Assembly (NCBI GenBank): GCA_022774645.1
Contig: JALFKQ010000033.1
Coordinates: forward strand, 1 to 63,746
Source: Mycoplasmatota bacterium
GTDB taxonomy: Bacteria > Bacillota_I > Bacilli_A > RF39 > UBA660
DNA length: 63,746 bases
Reading direction: 5' to 3'
Within the stretch, counting starts at the first letter, position 1; each line of letters begins with the position of its first letter. The notes beneath the pieces are model-generated. The model was not told where the DNA came from, did not search any database, and saw nothing but the letters and a program-made list of their open reading frames with translations. Position numbers and translations under genes: made by a program. Below, piece after piece: positions 1 through 8,719 of this stretch.

Positions 1-1427
1 ACAGTAGCATTATTAGTAGCTGTTAAGTTCTTAAAATATTTACCTGATGTATAAGTACCAATGCTTGAAGTTACAGAACTTGAACTATTACCATATTTAG
101 CATAAGAAGAATCATAATTACTAATTCTCCATCCATCAAATGAATAACAAGATCTGCTTGGATTTGATATAGTTATGACTTCACCATACTTAGCAGTACT
201 TGGATTATAGCTACCAGCACTACCACCATTATAATTATAACTAATCTTATAAGTATTTACATTCCAATGAGCATATAAAGTATATGTTCCATTTGCAGTT
301 GCAGTTAAATTCTTAACAGAAGCTCTATTATTATATTTAACAGCACTATTACTAGTCACTGCCCAACCATTAAATGTAGCACCCACTCTTGTAAAATTAT
401 TTGAAGGTAATGTACAAGCTGCATCATAAGTACAAACTATACTTGAAACACTACCACTAGCTTCACTACTATTCTTATCGAACTTAATTGTATAAGTTAT
501 TGGTTCCCATTTAGCATAGAAAGTAACCACAGCATTATTTAAAGCAGTTAAATTTTTAACTTTAGCATTGTTTTGATAAACAGCACTACCACTACTTGTA
601 GTAGCCCATCCTTTAAATGTATACCCTGTTTTAGCATATCCATTTGAAGGTAATGTACAAGGTTCATCATAAGTACAACTAACAGAAGCAGTAGTACCAG
701 AAGTATAACTATTACCATTAAACTCAACTATATATTTATTTGGTTTCCATATAGCATATAATATAACAACATCATTATTTGGAACTGTTGTTATATTTGG
801 ACTAGTATTATCACCATAAGCCACTTCGCCTTCTGGTTCTAAAGACCAACCAGCAAAAGTATAACCAGTTTTCTTAAATGAATTTTTAGAAAGATTACAA
901 TTATAATTATAATCACATGAAATAGCTTCCATCCTTCCTTCGGTTGATCCATTTCCGCTAAAAACTACTCTGTATTTCCTTACAAATACCCAAGGATTAG
1001 TTCTAGTACCTTCACCTATTACTTTTGTACTAGGTTTAACAAATTCAGTAACTCTTGTACCACTATTTTCAGTTTTAGAAACTAAATCTAATTTACTTAC
1101 ATTAACATTATAAACTTTAGTACCTTCCTCTGTCATAGTGAAGAAAGTTGCCCCTGTTAATAAATATGAATTGTTTTTAATCTTAGATAATTCAATTTCT
1201 TTTTTGTTTATTAATCCACCATTAATAAAACCACTTTTAACCTTATTTCGACCATCAAATTCATAAGGAACATCTTTACCATATTCAATATACCTATCAT
1301 ACATAGTAAATGAAGTTATATATGAATTTAAATATTTTTTTGAATTCTCATAATTACTTTGAGATTCCGCTTTTAACATAATTGGCACAACCAATAAAGC
1401 TAAAAGAAACAAAACTTTTTTCTTCAT
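1..1427 (-). CDS. Secreted surface protein with InlB/Flg_new-type repeats (3' end cut by window)
   Basis: The start is the ATG at 1425-1427, and the frame stays open to the left edge, so the C-terminus is missing. It begins with a signal peptide (MKKKVLFLLALLVVPIMLKAES). A region of about 120 residues contains 'TRVTEFVKP' and 'GTRTNPWVFV' and resembles the N-terminus of the glycine-rich protein at 20366-21835. At least four repeats follow, of the form GYTFxGW...LTA..N..VTLYAxW, the pattern of Listeria-Bacteroides (Flg_new, InlB B-repeat) modules. Such repeats occur in exported adhesins and large wall proteins. The protein is probably secreted and attached to the surface, but any anchor would lie outside the window. 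The repeat assignment is firm; a binding partner cannot be named. Confidence 0.85.
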   Translation of the reverse strand, partial: MKKKVLFLLALLVVPIMLKAESQSNYENSKKYLNSYITSFTMYDRYIEYGKDVPYEFDGRNKVKSGFINGGLINKKEIELSKIKNNSYLLTGATFFTMTEEGTKVYNVNVSKLDLVSKTENSGTRVTEFVKPSTKVIGEGTRTNPWVFVRKYRVVFSGNGSTEGRMEAISCDYNYNCNLSKNSFKKTGYTFAGWSLEPEGEVAYGDNTSPNITTVPNNDVVILYAIWKPNKYIVEFNGNSYTSGTTASVSCTYDEPCTLPSNGYAKTGYTFKGWATTSSGSAVYQNNAKVKNLTALNNAVVTFYAKWEPITYTIKFDKNSSEASGSVSSIVCTYDAACTLPSNNFTRVGATFNGWAVTSNSAVKYNNRASVKNLTATANGTYTLYAHWNVNTYKISYNYNGGSAGSYNPSTAKYGEVITISNPSRSCYSFDGWRISNYDSSYAKYGNSSSSVTSSIGTYTSGKYFKNLTATNNAT

Positions 1428-1470
1428 ATCATTTACACTCCTATCTTATATTAATATACCATTTTTTTAC

Positions 1471-1511
1471 AAAATAAAAAAGATGTTTTTTCACTTTTTT
1501 AACATCTTTTT
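1471..1511 (-). terminator. Rho-independent terminator
   Basis: Stem AAAAAGATGTT / AACATCTTTTT, with T-rich sequence following on the minus strand. It overlaps the stop of the DUF2207-like gene and separates it from the surface-protein gene downstream. Confidence 0.7.
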
Positions 1512-2348
1512 ATATTTAATAATTAAAATAGTCAAAATCACAACTAAAATTACAATAATAACAAAAACAATATATATAATAACATTATTTGTTTTAGTAT
1601 TAGTTAGCCTATCATTTTCTATATTTTTTATTATATCTATCGCATCAATATTAGTTTTTTTATCTTTATTATATACTATTTGATACAAGTCTTTATCATA
1701 AACAACTCTTAAATCTAAATCATTGCCTTTTTTATAATTAGTTTTACCAATATATACTATTGATTTATCAACATCTTTTTTAATATTAGTTTTCATAAAA
1801 GAATGAGCATATACATTAAATAAATTTGATTTAAAAGGTAATTTAAATATAATATCTAAATATTTAATATCATATTCTAAATTATTTAAATATTTATAAT
1901 AAAACTCAGCTGAATCATTATGAAACACAGATAAAGATAATACTATATAATCAATATAAATATAAGTCTTTTTATTATTCTTTTTTATATTTATACAATA
2001 ATTATTATCATTTTTAATAACATTTATATCATTAGTTTCAATAATATATTTAGCAAAATCACTAGTACTTATTTTTTCAAAATCATACTTTTCATCCAAA
2101 TAACCTATTTTTTCAATACTAATATTAAATCCGTCATAATAATTTTTATCATTTAAAGTAAGATTCATATCTTTAAAATACATTTTATAATTAAAGTCTT
2201 CATCTAAATTATTTATTTCAATAATTTCTTTTACAAGTAAATTACCTGATATATCAATCTCACTATCAATATACATTTTATTTATATCTAATGCATCTAT
2301 TTTAATAAATGAAATAAATAATAAAATAATAAATAATATTTTTTTCAT
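1491..2348 (-). CDS. DUF2207-like membrane-anchored protein
   Basis: 285 aa. It has an N-terminal signal peptide ending near 'IKIDA', an extracytoplasmic domain of about 220 residues, one hydrophobic helix (about 255-277) and a short lysine-rich cytoplasmic tail (IIKYKKMLKK). The end of the domain, with 'GNDLDLRVVYDKDLY' preceded by a beta-rich stretch, resembles the DUF2207 domain of predicted Gram-positive membrane proteins. It is shorter than usual because the long C-terminal cytoplasmic part of that family is absent. It lies 28 nt after the membrane metalloprotease gene, so the two are probably co-transcribed. The DUF2207 match is by eye and moderate; its biochemical role is unknown. Confidence 0.6.
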   Translation of the reverse strand: MKKILFIILLFISFIKIDALDINKMYIDSEIDISGNLLVKEIIEINNLDEDFNYKMYFKDMNLTLNDKNYYDGFNISIEKIGYLDEKYDFEKISTSDFAKYIIETNDINVIKNDNNYCINIKKNNKKTYIYIDYIVLSLSVFHNDSAEFYYKYLNNLEYDIKYLDIIFKLPFKSNLFNVYAHSFMKTNIKKDVDKSIVYIGKTNYKKGNDLDLRVVYDKDLYQIVYNKDKKTNIDAIDIIKNIENDRLTNTKTNNVIIYIVFVIIVILVVILTILIIKYKKMLKK

Positions 2349-2376
2349 TAAATCACCTATATAAATATAACATACT

Positions 2377-4089
2377 CTAAGATTGTTTTAAACTATTAAA
2401 TATTGTACTATTCTTTAAAGAAGGATAATGTTTATATAATATAGTTCTTAAATAATCTCCTTTTTTATATAGATTAGGATATGTATTTAAAATTGAATCT
2501 TCATCAGTATTACATACATTTTCAAATATTCTAGCCATATCCTCTGTTGGAAATGAATTAGCATAGGAATCAACAAAATATACTTTGTTTATATCACTTT
2601 CCCCTATTGTATAGTTATTATTATTAGTTTCCTTATAAGAATATGTATAACTATGATTTTTAGGATTTAATTTATACCAATCACTAAAATATTCACCTTT
2701 ATTATTTAAATTATTTTCTATATTATGCATAAGTTCATGACAAGTATTTGTTTTAGTAGCGAATATTCCAATATTTAAAGCAATAATATATTGATTATTA
2801 TAAACTAATGAATAAGCAGCTGGATCACTATATTGAGTCTTAATATTTTTTGGCTTTAGTGTGCCTGTTAAATACATATGAAGTCCATTATGATCCGTGT
2901 CATAAAATGCATCAAATACATCCTTAGATAATTTATCAAAAACTTTTGTTATTTCTGAAAGACTACTTATAATATGAACTGTATCATTATATTCTTTCGC
3001 AGTAAAATCAGGAAAACTTAATAAATCATTTTTAACATGAATATTAACATTATATTTATCTTTTATATCCTTTATCTTATCACTTAAAATCTTTTCAAAA
3101 GAAGCTATATAATCTTCAATACTTTGATGTTCTGGATTATATGAATCAATATCTATAACATAATAATCATATTTACCAGAATAAGAATATATATATAAAT
3201 ATTTGTTATAGTAACTAATCAAACTAACATTTTCCATATCTATATAACCAATATTATTATTTTTATAATTAATTATTTCAATTCTCTTTAAATTATCATT
3301 ATAAACATATATATCATTTTTATATAAATAATTAGTATAGTATTCACTCCTATTAATAGATAAATCATACTTAATACTTTTATCATTTACTAAATCATAT
3401 AATGTTACATCATTTTCATTAATAAAATAAATACCATCAGTATACTTAGTATATCTATTAGATGGAATACTACTACACTTATTATCTTTAATATCACATA
3501 CAATATATTTACTACTATCATATTCAAAATAGAATAAATAAATATCATTTCCTATTAATTGATAATTATAATATTCATAATTCTTATACTTAGTATTATC
3601 AAATTTATATATAACTTCACTATCTTTATATAAATCATTACCTTTTATAGAATAATAACTCTTGTTAATAGGTATTATATTATCTCCAATATCACTTTTA
3701 ATTAATTTAAGATTCAAATCAAGCATATCTGTTTTAGTATTATCAAAACAATATAGTTTATCATCATCAATATTACACCCCATATAATTAAAGTCATCAC
3801 TTAATAATTTATTTTCTAATGTATAAATATTATATCTATAATAATATACTTTATTTCCATCGGTTAATGCATAATAAATATAATCTTTATATGGACTACT
3901 AAATACTATATTTTTATCTAAATCATTATTTAATTTATATCCATATATTTTATCAGATATTTTTTCTCCTTTTAAACTTTTAACAACAACATTAACTTCT
4001 TTAGTATTATATTTAATATACAAAAGAGTTCCTAAAACTAATATAATTATTATCAAAGGAATAACAACAAATTTAATTATCTTTCTCAT
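2377..4089 (-). CDS. Membrane-anchored gluzincin-like zinc metalloprotease with propeller-like N-terminal half
   Basis: 570 aa. One N-terminal membrane helix (about 7-26) is followed by about 280 residues of short Tyr/Asp-rich beta repeats ('GNDIYLFYFEYD', 'DGIYFINENDVTLYDL') that look like a beta-propeller. The C-terminal 250 residues hold a zinc-binding HExxH motif (CHELMHNIE, about residue 455) and, about 70 residues later, 'DSYANSFPTEDMARIFENV'. In that segment the TED glutamate is well placed to be the third ligand, as in M34 (anthrax lethal factor-like) and related gluzincins. The likely topology is membrane-tethered with both domains outside. The substrate is unknown. The protease call rests on HExxH plus the TEDxA context; the subfamily is uncertain. 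Confidence 0.65.
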   Translation of the reverse strand: MRKIIKFVVIPLIIIILVLGTLLYIKYNTKEVNVVVKSLKGEKISDKIYGYKLNNDLDKNIVFSSPYKDYIYYALTDGNKVYYYRYNIYTLENKLLSDDFNYMGCNIDDDKLYCFDNTKTDMLDLNLKLIKSDIGDNIIPINKSYYSIKGNDLYKDSEVIYKFDNTKYKNYEYYNYQLIGNDIYLFYFEYDSSKYIVCDIKDNKCSSIPSNRYTKYTDGIYFINENDVTLYDLVNDKSIKYDLSINRSEYYTNYLYKNDIYVYNDNLKRIEIINYKNNNIGYIDMENVSLISYYNKYLYIYSYSGKYDYYVIDIDSYNPEHQSIEDYIASFEKILSDKIKDIKDKYNVNIHVKNDLLSFPDFTAKEYNDTVHIISSLSEITKVFDKLSKDVFDAFYDTDHNGLHMYLTGTLKPKNIKTQYSDPAAYSLVYNNQYIIALNIGIFATKTNTCHELMHNIENNLNNKGEYFSDWYKLNPKNHSYTYSYKETNNNNYTIGESDINKVYFVDSYANSFPTEDMARIFENVCNTDEDSILNTYPNLYKKGDYLRTILYKHYPSLKNSTIFNSLKQS

Positions 4090-4178
4090 ACTATCACCTA
4101 TTCTAATTATATAACAATATTATATTCCATATAAAATTTAAAAACTTACTTTACACAAATAAGTCTTAATTAATTATC

Positions 4179-4511
4179 CTATTCTAAATGCTGGCCATCC
4201 ACCTTATCTTGATTCGTATCAGTCATACTTTTTTTCACTATTGAATTTTCAAACTCAAGTACAAATCCACATGCAAATTGTGAGAAATTTCCGTTAGAAC
4301 ATTCACTAGGTATACTCTTATTGGCAATTCTAATTTTCAGATATATATTTTTTGATACTTCTTTGTATATTGTTTTAGCTTCAATTAAAAAAATATCTTT
4401 CTTTGCTTCATTAAACATACTAAGTACATTTGGTAAAGCTATTATAACAAGTAAAGCAAGTATAGCAATAACAGCAAGCAATTCAACTAATGTAAAACCT
4501 TTTTTATTCAT
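4179..4511 (-). CDS. Short type IV prepilin-like protein
   Basis: 110 aa. It starts MNKKGFTLVELLAVIAILAL, a class III (prepilin) signal: short basic leader, G/F processing site, Glu at +5 of the mature protein, then a long hydrophobic helix. The first 50 residues are nearly identical to the N-termini of the proteins at 10059-11747 and 61489-62712. The remaining 60 residues contain two cysteines (SECSNGNFSQFAC), suggesting a small disulfide loop. It would be processed by a prepilin peptidase and inserted in or extracted from the membrane as a minor pilin or pseudopilin. No assembly ATPase, platform protein or peptidase is in the window. The short C-terminus could reflect truncation of a longer pilin-like protein. 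Confidence 0.75.
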   Translation of the reverse strand: MNKKGFTLVELLAVIAILALLVIIALPNVLSMFNEAKKDIFLIEAKTIYKEVSKNIYLKIRIANKSIPSECSNGNFSQFACGFVLEFENSIVKKSMTDTNQDKVDGQHLE

Positions 4512-4544
4512 TTTCTTACTCTCCTATCCTTTTAAAATTATACA

Positions 4545-4570
4545 ATAAAAAAGATACTATTTTTAGTACC
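4545..4570 (-). terminator. Terminator after yneF-like gene
   Basis: GGTACTA / TAGTATC stem (one G-T pair) with a 4-nt loop, followed by a T-run on the minus strand, just after the stop at 4573. It marks the probable end of the mraZ-to-yneF transcription unit. Confidence 0.7.
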
Positions 4571-4572
4571 TC

Positions 4573-4836
4573 TTATTGAAATCTTTGCATTTGTTTCATC
4601 ATTTGATTAACTTGTTTTTGACTAGGATTTCTACCCATACCTCTCATTAATGTTTTAATCATTTCTTCACTTATAGGTGGATTTTCTTTTAATTGTTTAG
4701 ATACTAATTTTTTAGAAATTAGAAAACCAGCAATTACTCCTACTACTAAACCTATAACAAGATATAAAATATCAATCCATAGATTATTACATCCATTAGT
4801 ACAAGTCTTAGCAATTGCTAAAATATATAAATACAT
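4573..4836 (-). CDS. yneF: UPF0154 (YneF-type) small membrane protein
   Basis: 87 aa, one transmembrane helix (about 24-42), then a cytoplasmic tail with the family signature 'ENPPISEEMIKTLMRGMG' and 'PSQKQVNQMMKQMQ'. The family is a conserved single-pass membrane protein of Bacilli and Mollicutes with no settled function. The start is supported by AAGGAG eight bases upstream. The family protein is usually about 70-75 aa, so this one carries a short N-terminal extension with two cysteines (KTCTNGCNN). In Bacillus subtilis yneF is the neighbour of sirA (yneE), which supports the assignment of the gene immediately upstream here. Confidence 0.88.
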   Translation of the reverse strand: MYLYILAIAKTCTNGCNNLWIDILYLVIGLVVGVIAGFLISKKLVSKQLKENPPISEEMIKTLMRGMGRNPSQKQVNQMMKQMQRFQ

Positions 4837-4869
4837 AATATCACTCCTTTAATTAATTCTAACATAATT

Positions 4870-5301
4870 TTAAGCAGTTATGCAAGAACATATAGAATCT
4901 TCTAATAGAAAATAATCGTGATTAATAAAATCACATACAAATATATTATTAAATGCTTTAATATTAAAGAAAAAAGATGGTACATTCTTATTAGTTTTAA
5001 TTTTAATATGAGAATTATTAATAACCATTTTAGTAGTCTCATCAAAATAAAAATCATTAATAGTATGAGTATAGTTATAACAAATATAACTTTCTTTACT
5101 TAGGTTCATCTTTTTAACATAATCATTAACATTCTCTTTGTCCATTGGAGTAACAATCTTATCAAAAATATTAAATCCAAGTACAATATCTTCTGTCTTT
5201 AAATAATGTATACTTTCAAGTAAAGTAAATAATTCTTCATAATTGTTCTTATAATTTTTAAGAACTCCATCCTTAATTTGAAATAAATAAAATGTTCTCA
5301 T
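4870..5301 (-). CDS. sirA: Probable SirA-like sporulation inhibitor of replication
   Basis: 143 aa, soluble, with no signal peptide. Length (B. subtilis SirA is about 148 aa), the opening MRTFYLFQIKDGVLKNYKNN, which resembles the family start (MRxYxxYxIxxEfAxxYfg), and the position directly upstream of the yneF homologue all point to SirA. SirA binds domain I of DnaA and blocks re-initiation of replication once sporulation starts. Sequence identity is low, so the call leans on synteny. Expression signals fit: a perfect 0A-box (5347-5353) lies in the -35 position of a possible promoter, and a hairpin spans the start codon (5289-5324). The Cys pair near the C-terminus (ICSCITA) is unusual. The alternative is an unrelated small hypothetical. 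Confidence 0.6.
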   Translation of the reverse strand: MRTFYLFQIKDGVLKNYKNNYEELFTLLESIHYLKTEDIVLGFNIFDKIVTPMDKENVNDYVKKMNLSKESYICYNYTHTINDFYFDETTKMVINNSHIKIKTNKNVPSFFFNIKAFNNIFVCDFINHDYFLLEDSICSCITA

Positions 5302-5324
5302 AAATCACCTCACGAGAACATTTT
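5289..5324 (-). promoter_or_regulatory. Perfect hairpin across the sirA-like start codon
   Basis: On the minus strand an 11-bp perfect stem (AAAATGTTCTC / GAGAACATTTT) encloses a 14-nt loop holding the ribosome binding site AGGTGA and the first two bases of the ATG. The 3' arm is formed by the G of the ATG and codons 2-4. An interrupted T-run follows, so in a long transcript from the upstream pbp gene it could act as a weak terminator, a translation block, or both. Confidence 0.65.
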
Positions 5325-5353
5325 ATAACTAATTAATTAAAAATTATGTCGAA
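5322..5353 (-). promoter_or_regulatory. Candidate Spo0A-dependent promoter for the sirA-like gene
   Basis: The minus strand reads TTCGACA (5347-5353), a perfect 0A-box in inverse orientation (TGTCGAA on plus). It overlaps a -35-like TCGACA, followed 19 nt later by TATAAA (5322-5327). It lies in the last codons of pbp. Transcription would start near 5315, inside the 5' arm of the hairpin. This is a sequence reading only; exact 7-mers of this kind also occur by chance. Confidence 0.45.
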
Positions 5354-7518
5354 CTATTGCTAAGTTTATATTTTTCTTTAAGTTTTACTTCTAATGTCTT
5401 TGTTAAATCTATTTCTTCATTATTTTTAAAGTTATATGATTCTGCATAACCAGTTCCTTCAAAAGTAACTTTAAGATTTATTAAATCAGCAAATGTTTGA
5501 ATATCATTTCTAGACCAACCTTTTATATTAGGTGTTTTATATTTAGAATCATTAGTAAGTAAGAATACTTTATTTCCTACATTAAGTATAGTTCCTTTAG
5601 TAGGATATTGTTTTATTATTTTATCTCCATCTCCGATAATAACAGCTTCCATATTATTATTTTCAAGAAGTAATGAAGATACTGATGAATCTTTATTAAT
5701 AAATGATTCTACTGTATATGATTTAGATTCACTTGATTCTTTATTACCATAGATATTTAAATATGTAGAAACATTTTTAACAAGATTTTTAACTGCTTTT
5801 TTCATTGTACTAGATTTTTTAGTTTTAGAAATTGCAGTATATACAATTATTTCTGGATCTTCTCCCGGAAATAAAGCTGCAAAACTTTTCAAAGTATTTT
5901 TATCTCCTTTTAAATAACCACCTTTTGGTGAGGCAATTTCGGCAGTACCAGTTTTACCAACTAAATCTATACCTTTTATATGATATCCTGTACCAGTTGA
6001 CATTTTAGCACTACCATCAACTACACCCCTCATTATTTTAATTAATTTATTTACTGTTTCTTCACTGCATACATTTCTTATTTCACTTCTATTGTTTTCA
6101 AGTACTGTTTCACCGGTTTCATTATTAACTATCTTTGAAACGATATATGGTTTAATCATTGTACCATTATTTGAAAGTGTTGTAAGAGCTTTTAATATTT
6201 GCATGGCATTTACTGTTATACCTTGACCATAAGATGCACTAGCAACTTCAGTATTATATTTAAAGTTTATAGTACCAGCACTTTCATTTGGAAAAGGAAG
6301 ACCGGTTTTAGTTCCAAAGTCAAGATTAGAATAAAAATCTTTAAGTTTAGCTCTTCCAAGAGTTAAAGCAAGTTTAGAAGCAGCTACATTGGAAGAACCC
6401 ATAAAACCTTGATCATAAGTTATATTTCCCCAACCAACTCTATTCCAGTCTCTAATAACCGCATCATCTACTTTTAAAGAACCACTTTTAAATTTTTCAT
6501 CTCCATTATAAATTCCATTTTCCATAGCAGCCATAAAACTAAATATCTTCATAACACTACCAGGTTCATAAAGATTAGCTGAAAATGGATCATAGTAAGA
6601 TTTAATTTCAAGAGTATTATTATTGAAACTTGGTGTTGAAGCTATACCAAGTATTTCACCGGTTTTAGCATTCATAACAGCAATAGTAGCCCATTCCGGA
6701 TTACCTTCTTCTATCTTAGTCATTGCTTCTTCTGCAAACATTTGAATATTAGTATCAATAGTTAGATATATATCATTACCTGAAATACTTTTCTTTTCAA
6801 CTGCTGGTGTACTAGTTATTTGATATCCCTGTAAGTCAGATTGATATTCAATATAGCCATTAGTACCAGTTAATTCATCATTATAATATAGTTCTAATCC
6901 CATTTCGCCAGCATAAGCACCTTCATTATTTGTTTTAGCATATCCAAGAGTATAACTTAAAAAATCACCATTTGGATAATATCTCTTAGTACTAGATAAA
7001 AAATCTATACCAGGTAAATCTAATTCTTCGATTTGATCTTTTAAAAGTTCTGTAATACCTCTACCACCAGGACCAAGTTCTACTTGATAAGGTACTTTTT
7101 TAACACATTCTGTTTTATCTTCATTACAACTTTCATAAGTTGAATTTAAAAGTTTAAGAATTTTTTCCTTAGTCATATTTATTAAAGGGCTCAATAATTC
7201 AGCAGTTCTTTCTTTATCAACAACATGATAAGGTCTTTCTGGATCTTTTGTTCTTGATGGTTCTAAATAAGCAATAACAGTATAACTATTTACATCTTTT
7301 GCTAAAACCTCTCCATCATTTGAATAAATAGTTCCTCTTTTAGCATATATAGTTTTCTTTCTAGTATCTCTTGCATTAGCAAAAGAACTAAGTTTATTTC
7401 CATTAACATATACATGATGTGTCCCAACAAATAACAATTTAAAAATTAAACAAGCAAAAATAAAAACAACAATAATTATAAAATATTTATTTATTCTAAC
7501 TATTCTTGTTTTATTCAT
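5344..7518 (-). CDS. ftsI: Class B penicillin-binding protein with C-terminal PASTA domain (FtsI/PBP2B/SpoVD type)
   Basis: 724 aa septal peptidoglycan transpeptidase. One N-terminal membrane helix (about 12-32), then the dimerisation domain starting 'KRGTIYSNDGEVLA', then the transpeptidase domain with all three active-site motifs: SVMK (in EPGSVMKIF; the usual form is STFK), SSN (GSSNVAAS) and KTG (VGKTGTAEI). Roughly the last 120 residues form a PASTA-type region (KYKTPNIKGWSRNDIQTFAD), as in PBP2X, PBP2B and SpoVD. It is the fourth gene of mraZ-rsmH-ftsL-pbp. The usual continuation (mraY, murD and so on) is absent; the sirA-like gene and yneF follow. Sequence alone does not decide whether it serves vegetative division, the spore cortex, or both. 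Confidence 0.95.
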   Translation of the reverse strand: MNKTRIVRINKYFIIIVVFIFACLIFKLLFVGTHHVYVNGNKLSSFANARDTRKKTIYAKRGTIYSNDGEVLAKDVNSYTVIAYLEPSRTKDPERPYHVVDKERTAELLSPLINMTKEKILKLLNSTYESCNEDKTECVKKVPYQVELGPGGRGITELLKDQIEELDLPGIDFLSSTKRYYPNGDFLSYTLGYAKTNNEGAYAGEMGLELYYNDELTGTNGYIEYQSDLQGYQITSTPAVEKKSISGNDIYLTIDTNIQMFAEEAMTKIEEGNPEWATIAVMNAKTGEILGIASTPSFNNNTLEIKSYYDPFSANLYEPGSVMKIFSFMAAMENGIYNGDEKFKSGSLKVDDAVIRDWNRVGWGNITYDQGFMGSSNVAASKLALTLGRAKLKDFYSNLDFGTKTGLPFPNESAGTINFKYNTEVASASYGQGITVNAMQILKALTTLSNNGTMIKPYIVSKIVNNETGETVLENNRSEIRNVCSEETVNKLIKIMRGVVDGSAKMSTGTGYHIKGIDLVGKTGTAEIASPKGGYLKGDKNTLKSFAALFPGEDPEIIVYTAISKTKKSSTMKKAVKNLVKNVSTYLNIYGNKESSESKSYTVESFINKDSSVSSLLLENNNMEAVIIGDGDKIIKQYPTKGTILNVGNKVFLLTNDSKYKTPNIKGWSRNDIQTFADLINLKVTFEGTGYAESYNFKNNEEIDLTKTLEVKLKEKYKLSNSST

Positions 7519-7532
7519 TTATTTTACACCTC

Positions 7533-7817
7533 TTATTTTACTATTCTAATATTACTATTATTATACTCCAATCCAAAGGTATCTGCAACTTCCATCGTAT
7601 TATCTAAAGAAGAAAGTTCATCTATTTTCATTTTCATACCTAAATTTAATTTCTTCTGAGATTCAATTTTAGTCTTTAATCTTTGAAGTTCTGAGTTGCT
7701 TGATTGAAGACTAGCACTTAATACAAAGTTAAGAAATACAGATGCTAATACTAATAATACCATACCTACTGCAAAATACTTCTCACATCCCAATTTTACA
7801 ACCCTTTTCTTTTCCAT
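7533..7817 (-). CDS. ftsL: Cell division protein FtsL-like
   Basis: 94 aa. A short basic cytoplasmic N-terminus, one transmembrane helix (about 15-35) and an extracellular coiled coil (SSNSELQRLKTKIESQKKLN) form the FtsL layout. It sits between rsmH and the class B PBP, the canonical ftsL position. FtsL joins DivIC/FtsB and the septal PBP in the divisome. FtsL sequences diverge strongly, so the call rests on topology and position. Its ATG overlaps the rsmH stop codon (shared base at 7817), implying translational coupling. Confidence 0.88.
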   Translation of the reverse strand: MEKKRVVKLGCEKYFAVGMVLLVLASVFLNFVLSASLQSSNSELQRLKTKIESQKKLNLGMKMKIDELSSLDNTMEVADTFGLEYNNSNIRIVK

Positions 7818-8719
7818 TATCTTATCCTTTCGATTACTCTTAACTTAGAACTTCTACTTCTATTATTATCACCAAGTTCTTCTTCACTTGGTGTTAACTT
7901 CACTATTTTTTTAGCTTTTGCTTTTAACTCATCAGGAACCATTGGTAACTTTTTAGCACTTTCATCATCACTGCATAATTCTTTAAATACATGAGCAACA
8001 ATTTTATCTTCAAGTGAATGAAAACTTATAACTGAAAGTCTTCCTCCTACTTTAAGTAAATCAAATGCATCTTTTAAAGCATTTTCCAATATATCAAGTT
8101 CATGATTAACTTCTATCCTAATTGCTTGAAATACTTTTCTAGCTGGATGACTTTTATTTCTATAACTAATTGGTACACTATTTTTAATGATTTCAGCAAG
8201 TTCCAGTGTAGTATTAATTGGTCTATTATCTATAATAGCCTTTGCAATACTTTTAGCATATTTTTCTTCTCCATACCTATAAAATATATCAACCAATTTA
8301 TCAAAGCTATATTCATTCACAACGATTTTAGCATTAAGCGGATTACTTTTATCCATCCTCATATCAAGAGGAGCATCTTTATGAAAACTAAATCCTCTTT
8401 CTGCTTCATCTAATTGTGGACTGGATACTCCAAGATCAAACATAATGCCATCAACTTTTTTATCGATATATTTTTTCATATCAGCAAAGTTGCTTTTAAT
8501 AATGATAAAATTATCACCTATTTCTGATAATTTATCATTTGAATATTTTATGGCCTCTGTATCCTGATCAAAGGCGAAAAGAAACCCCTTTTCATTCAAT
8601 CTCTTTAATACTTCGCCTGAATGCCCTGCATATCCAACAGTAGCATCAACATATAGTCCGTCTCCCTGAATGTTTAAATATTTTATTACCTCATCTAACA
8701 ATACACTTTTATGCTTCAT
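7817..8719 (-). CDS. rsmH: 16S rRNA (cytosine-1402-N4)-methyltransferase RsmH
   Basis: 300 aa, normal family length. It begins MKHKSVLLDEVIKYL, then the SAM-binding segment 'DATVGYAGHSGEVL', 'GIMFDLGVSSPQLD', 'RGFSFHKDAPLDMRMD', 'SHPARKVFQAIRIEVN' and 'VISFHSLEDKIV', all hallmark RsmH/MraW blocks. It methylates N4 of C1402 in the decoding centre of 16S rRNA. Its start lies 11 nt inside the 3' end of mraZ, so the two are probably translationally coupled within the dcw operon. Confidence 0.98.
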   Translation of the reverse strand: MKHKSVLLDEVIKYLNIQGDGLYVDATVGYAGHSGEVLKRLNEKGFLFAFDQDTEAIKYSNDKLSEIGDNFIIIKSNFADMKKYIDKKVDGIMFDLGVSSPQLDEAERGFSFHKDAPLDMRMDKSNPLNAKIVVNEYSFDKLVDIFYRYGEEKYAKSIAKAIIDNRPINTTLELAEIIKNSVPISYRNKSHPARKVFQAIRIEVNHELDILENALKDAFDLLKVGGRLSVISFHSLEDKIVAHVFKELCSDDESAKKLPMVPDELKAKAKKIVKLTPSEEELGDNNRSRSSKLRVIERIR

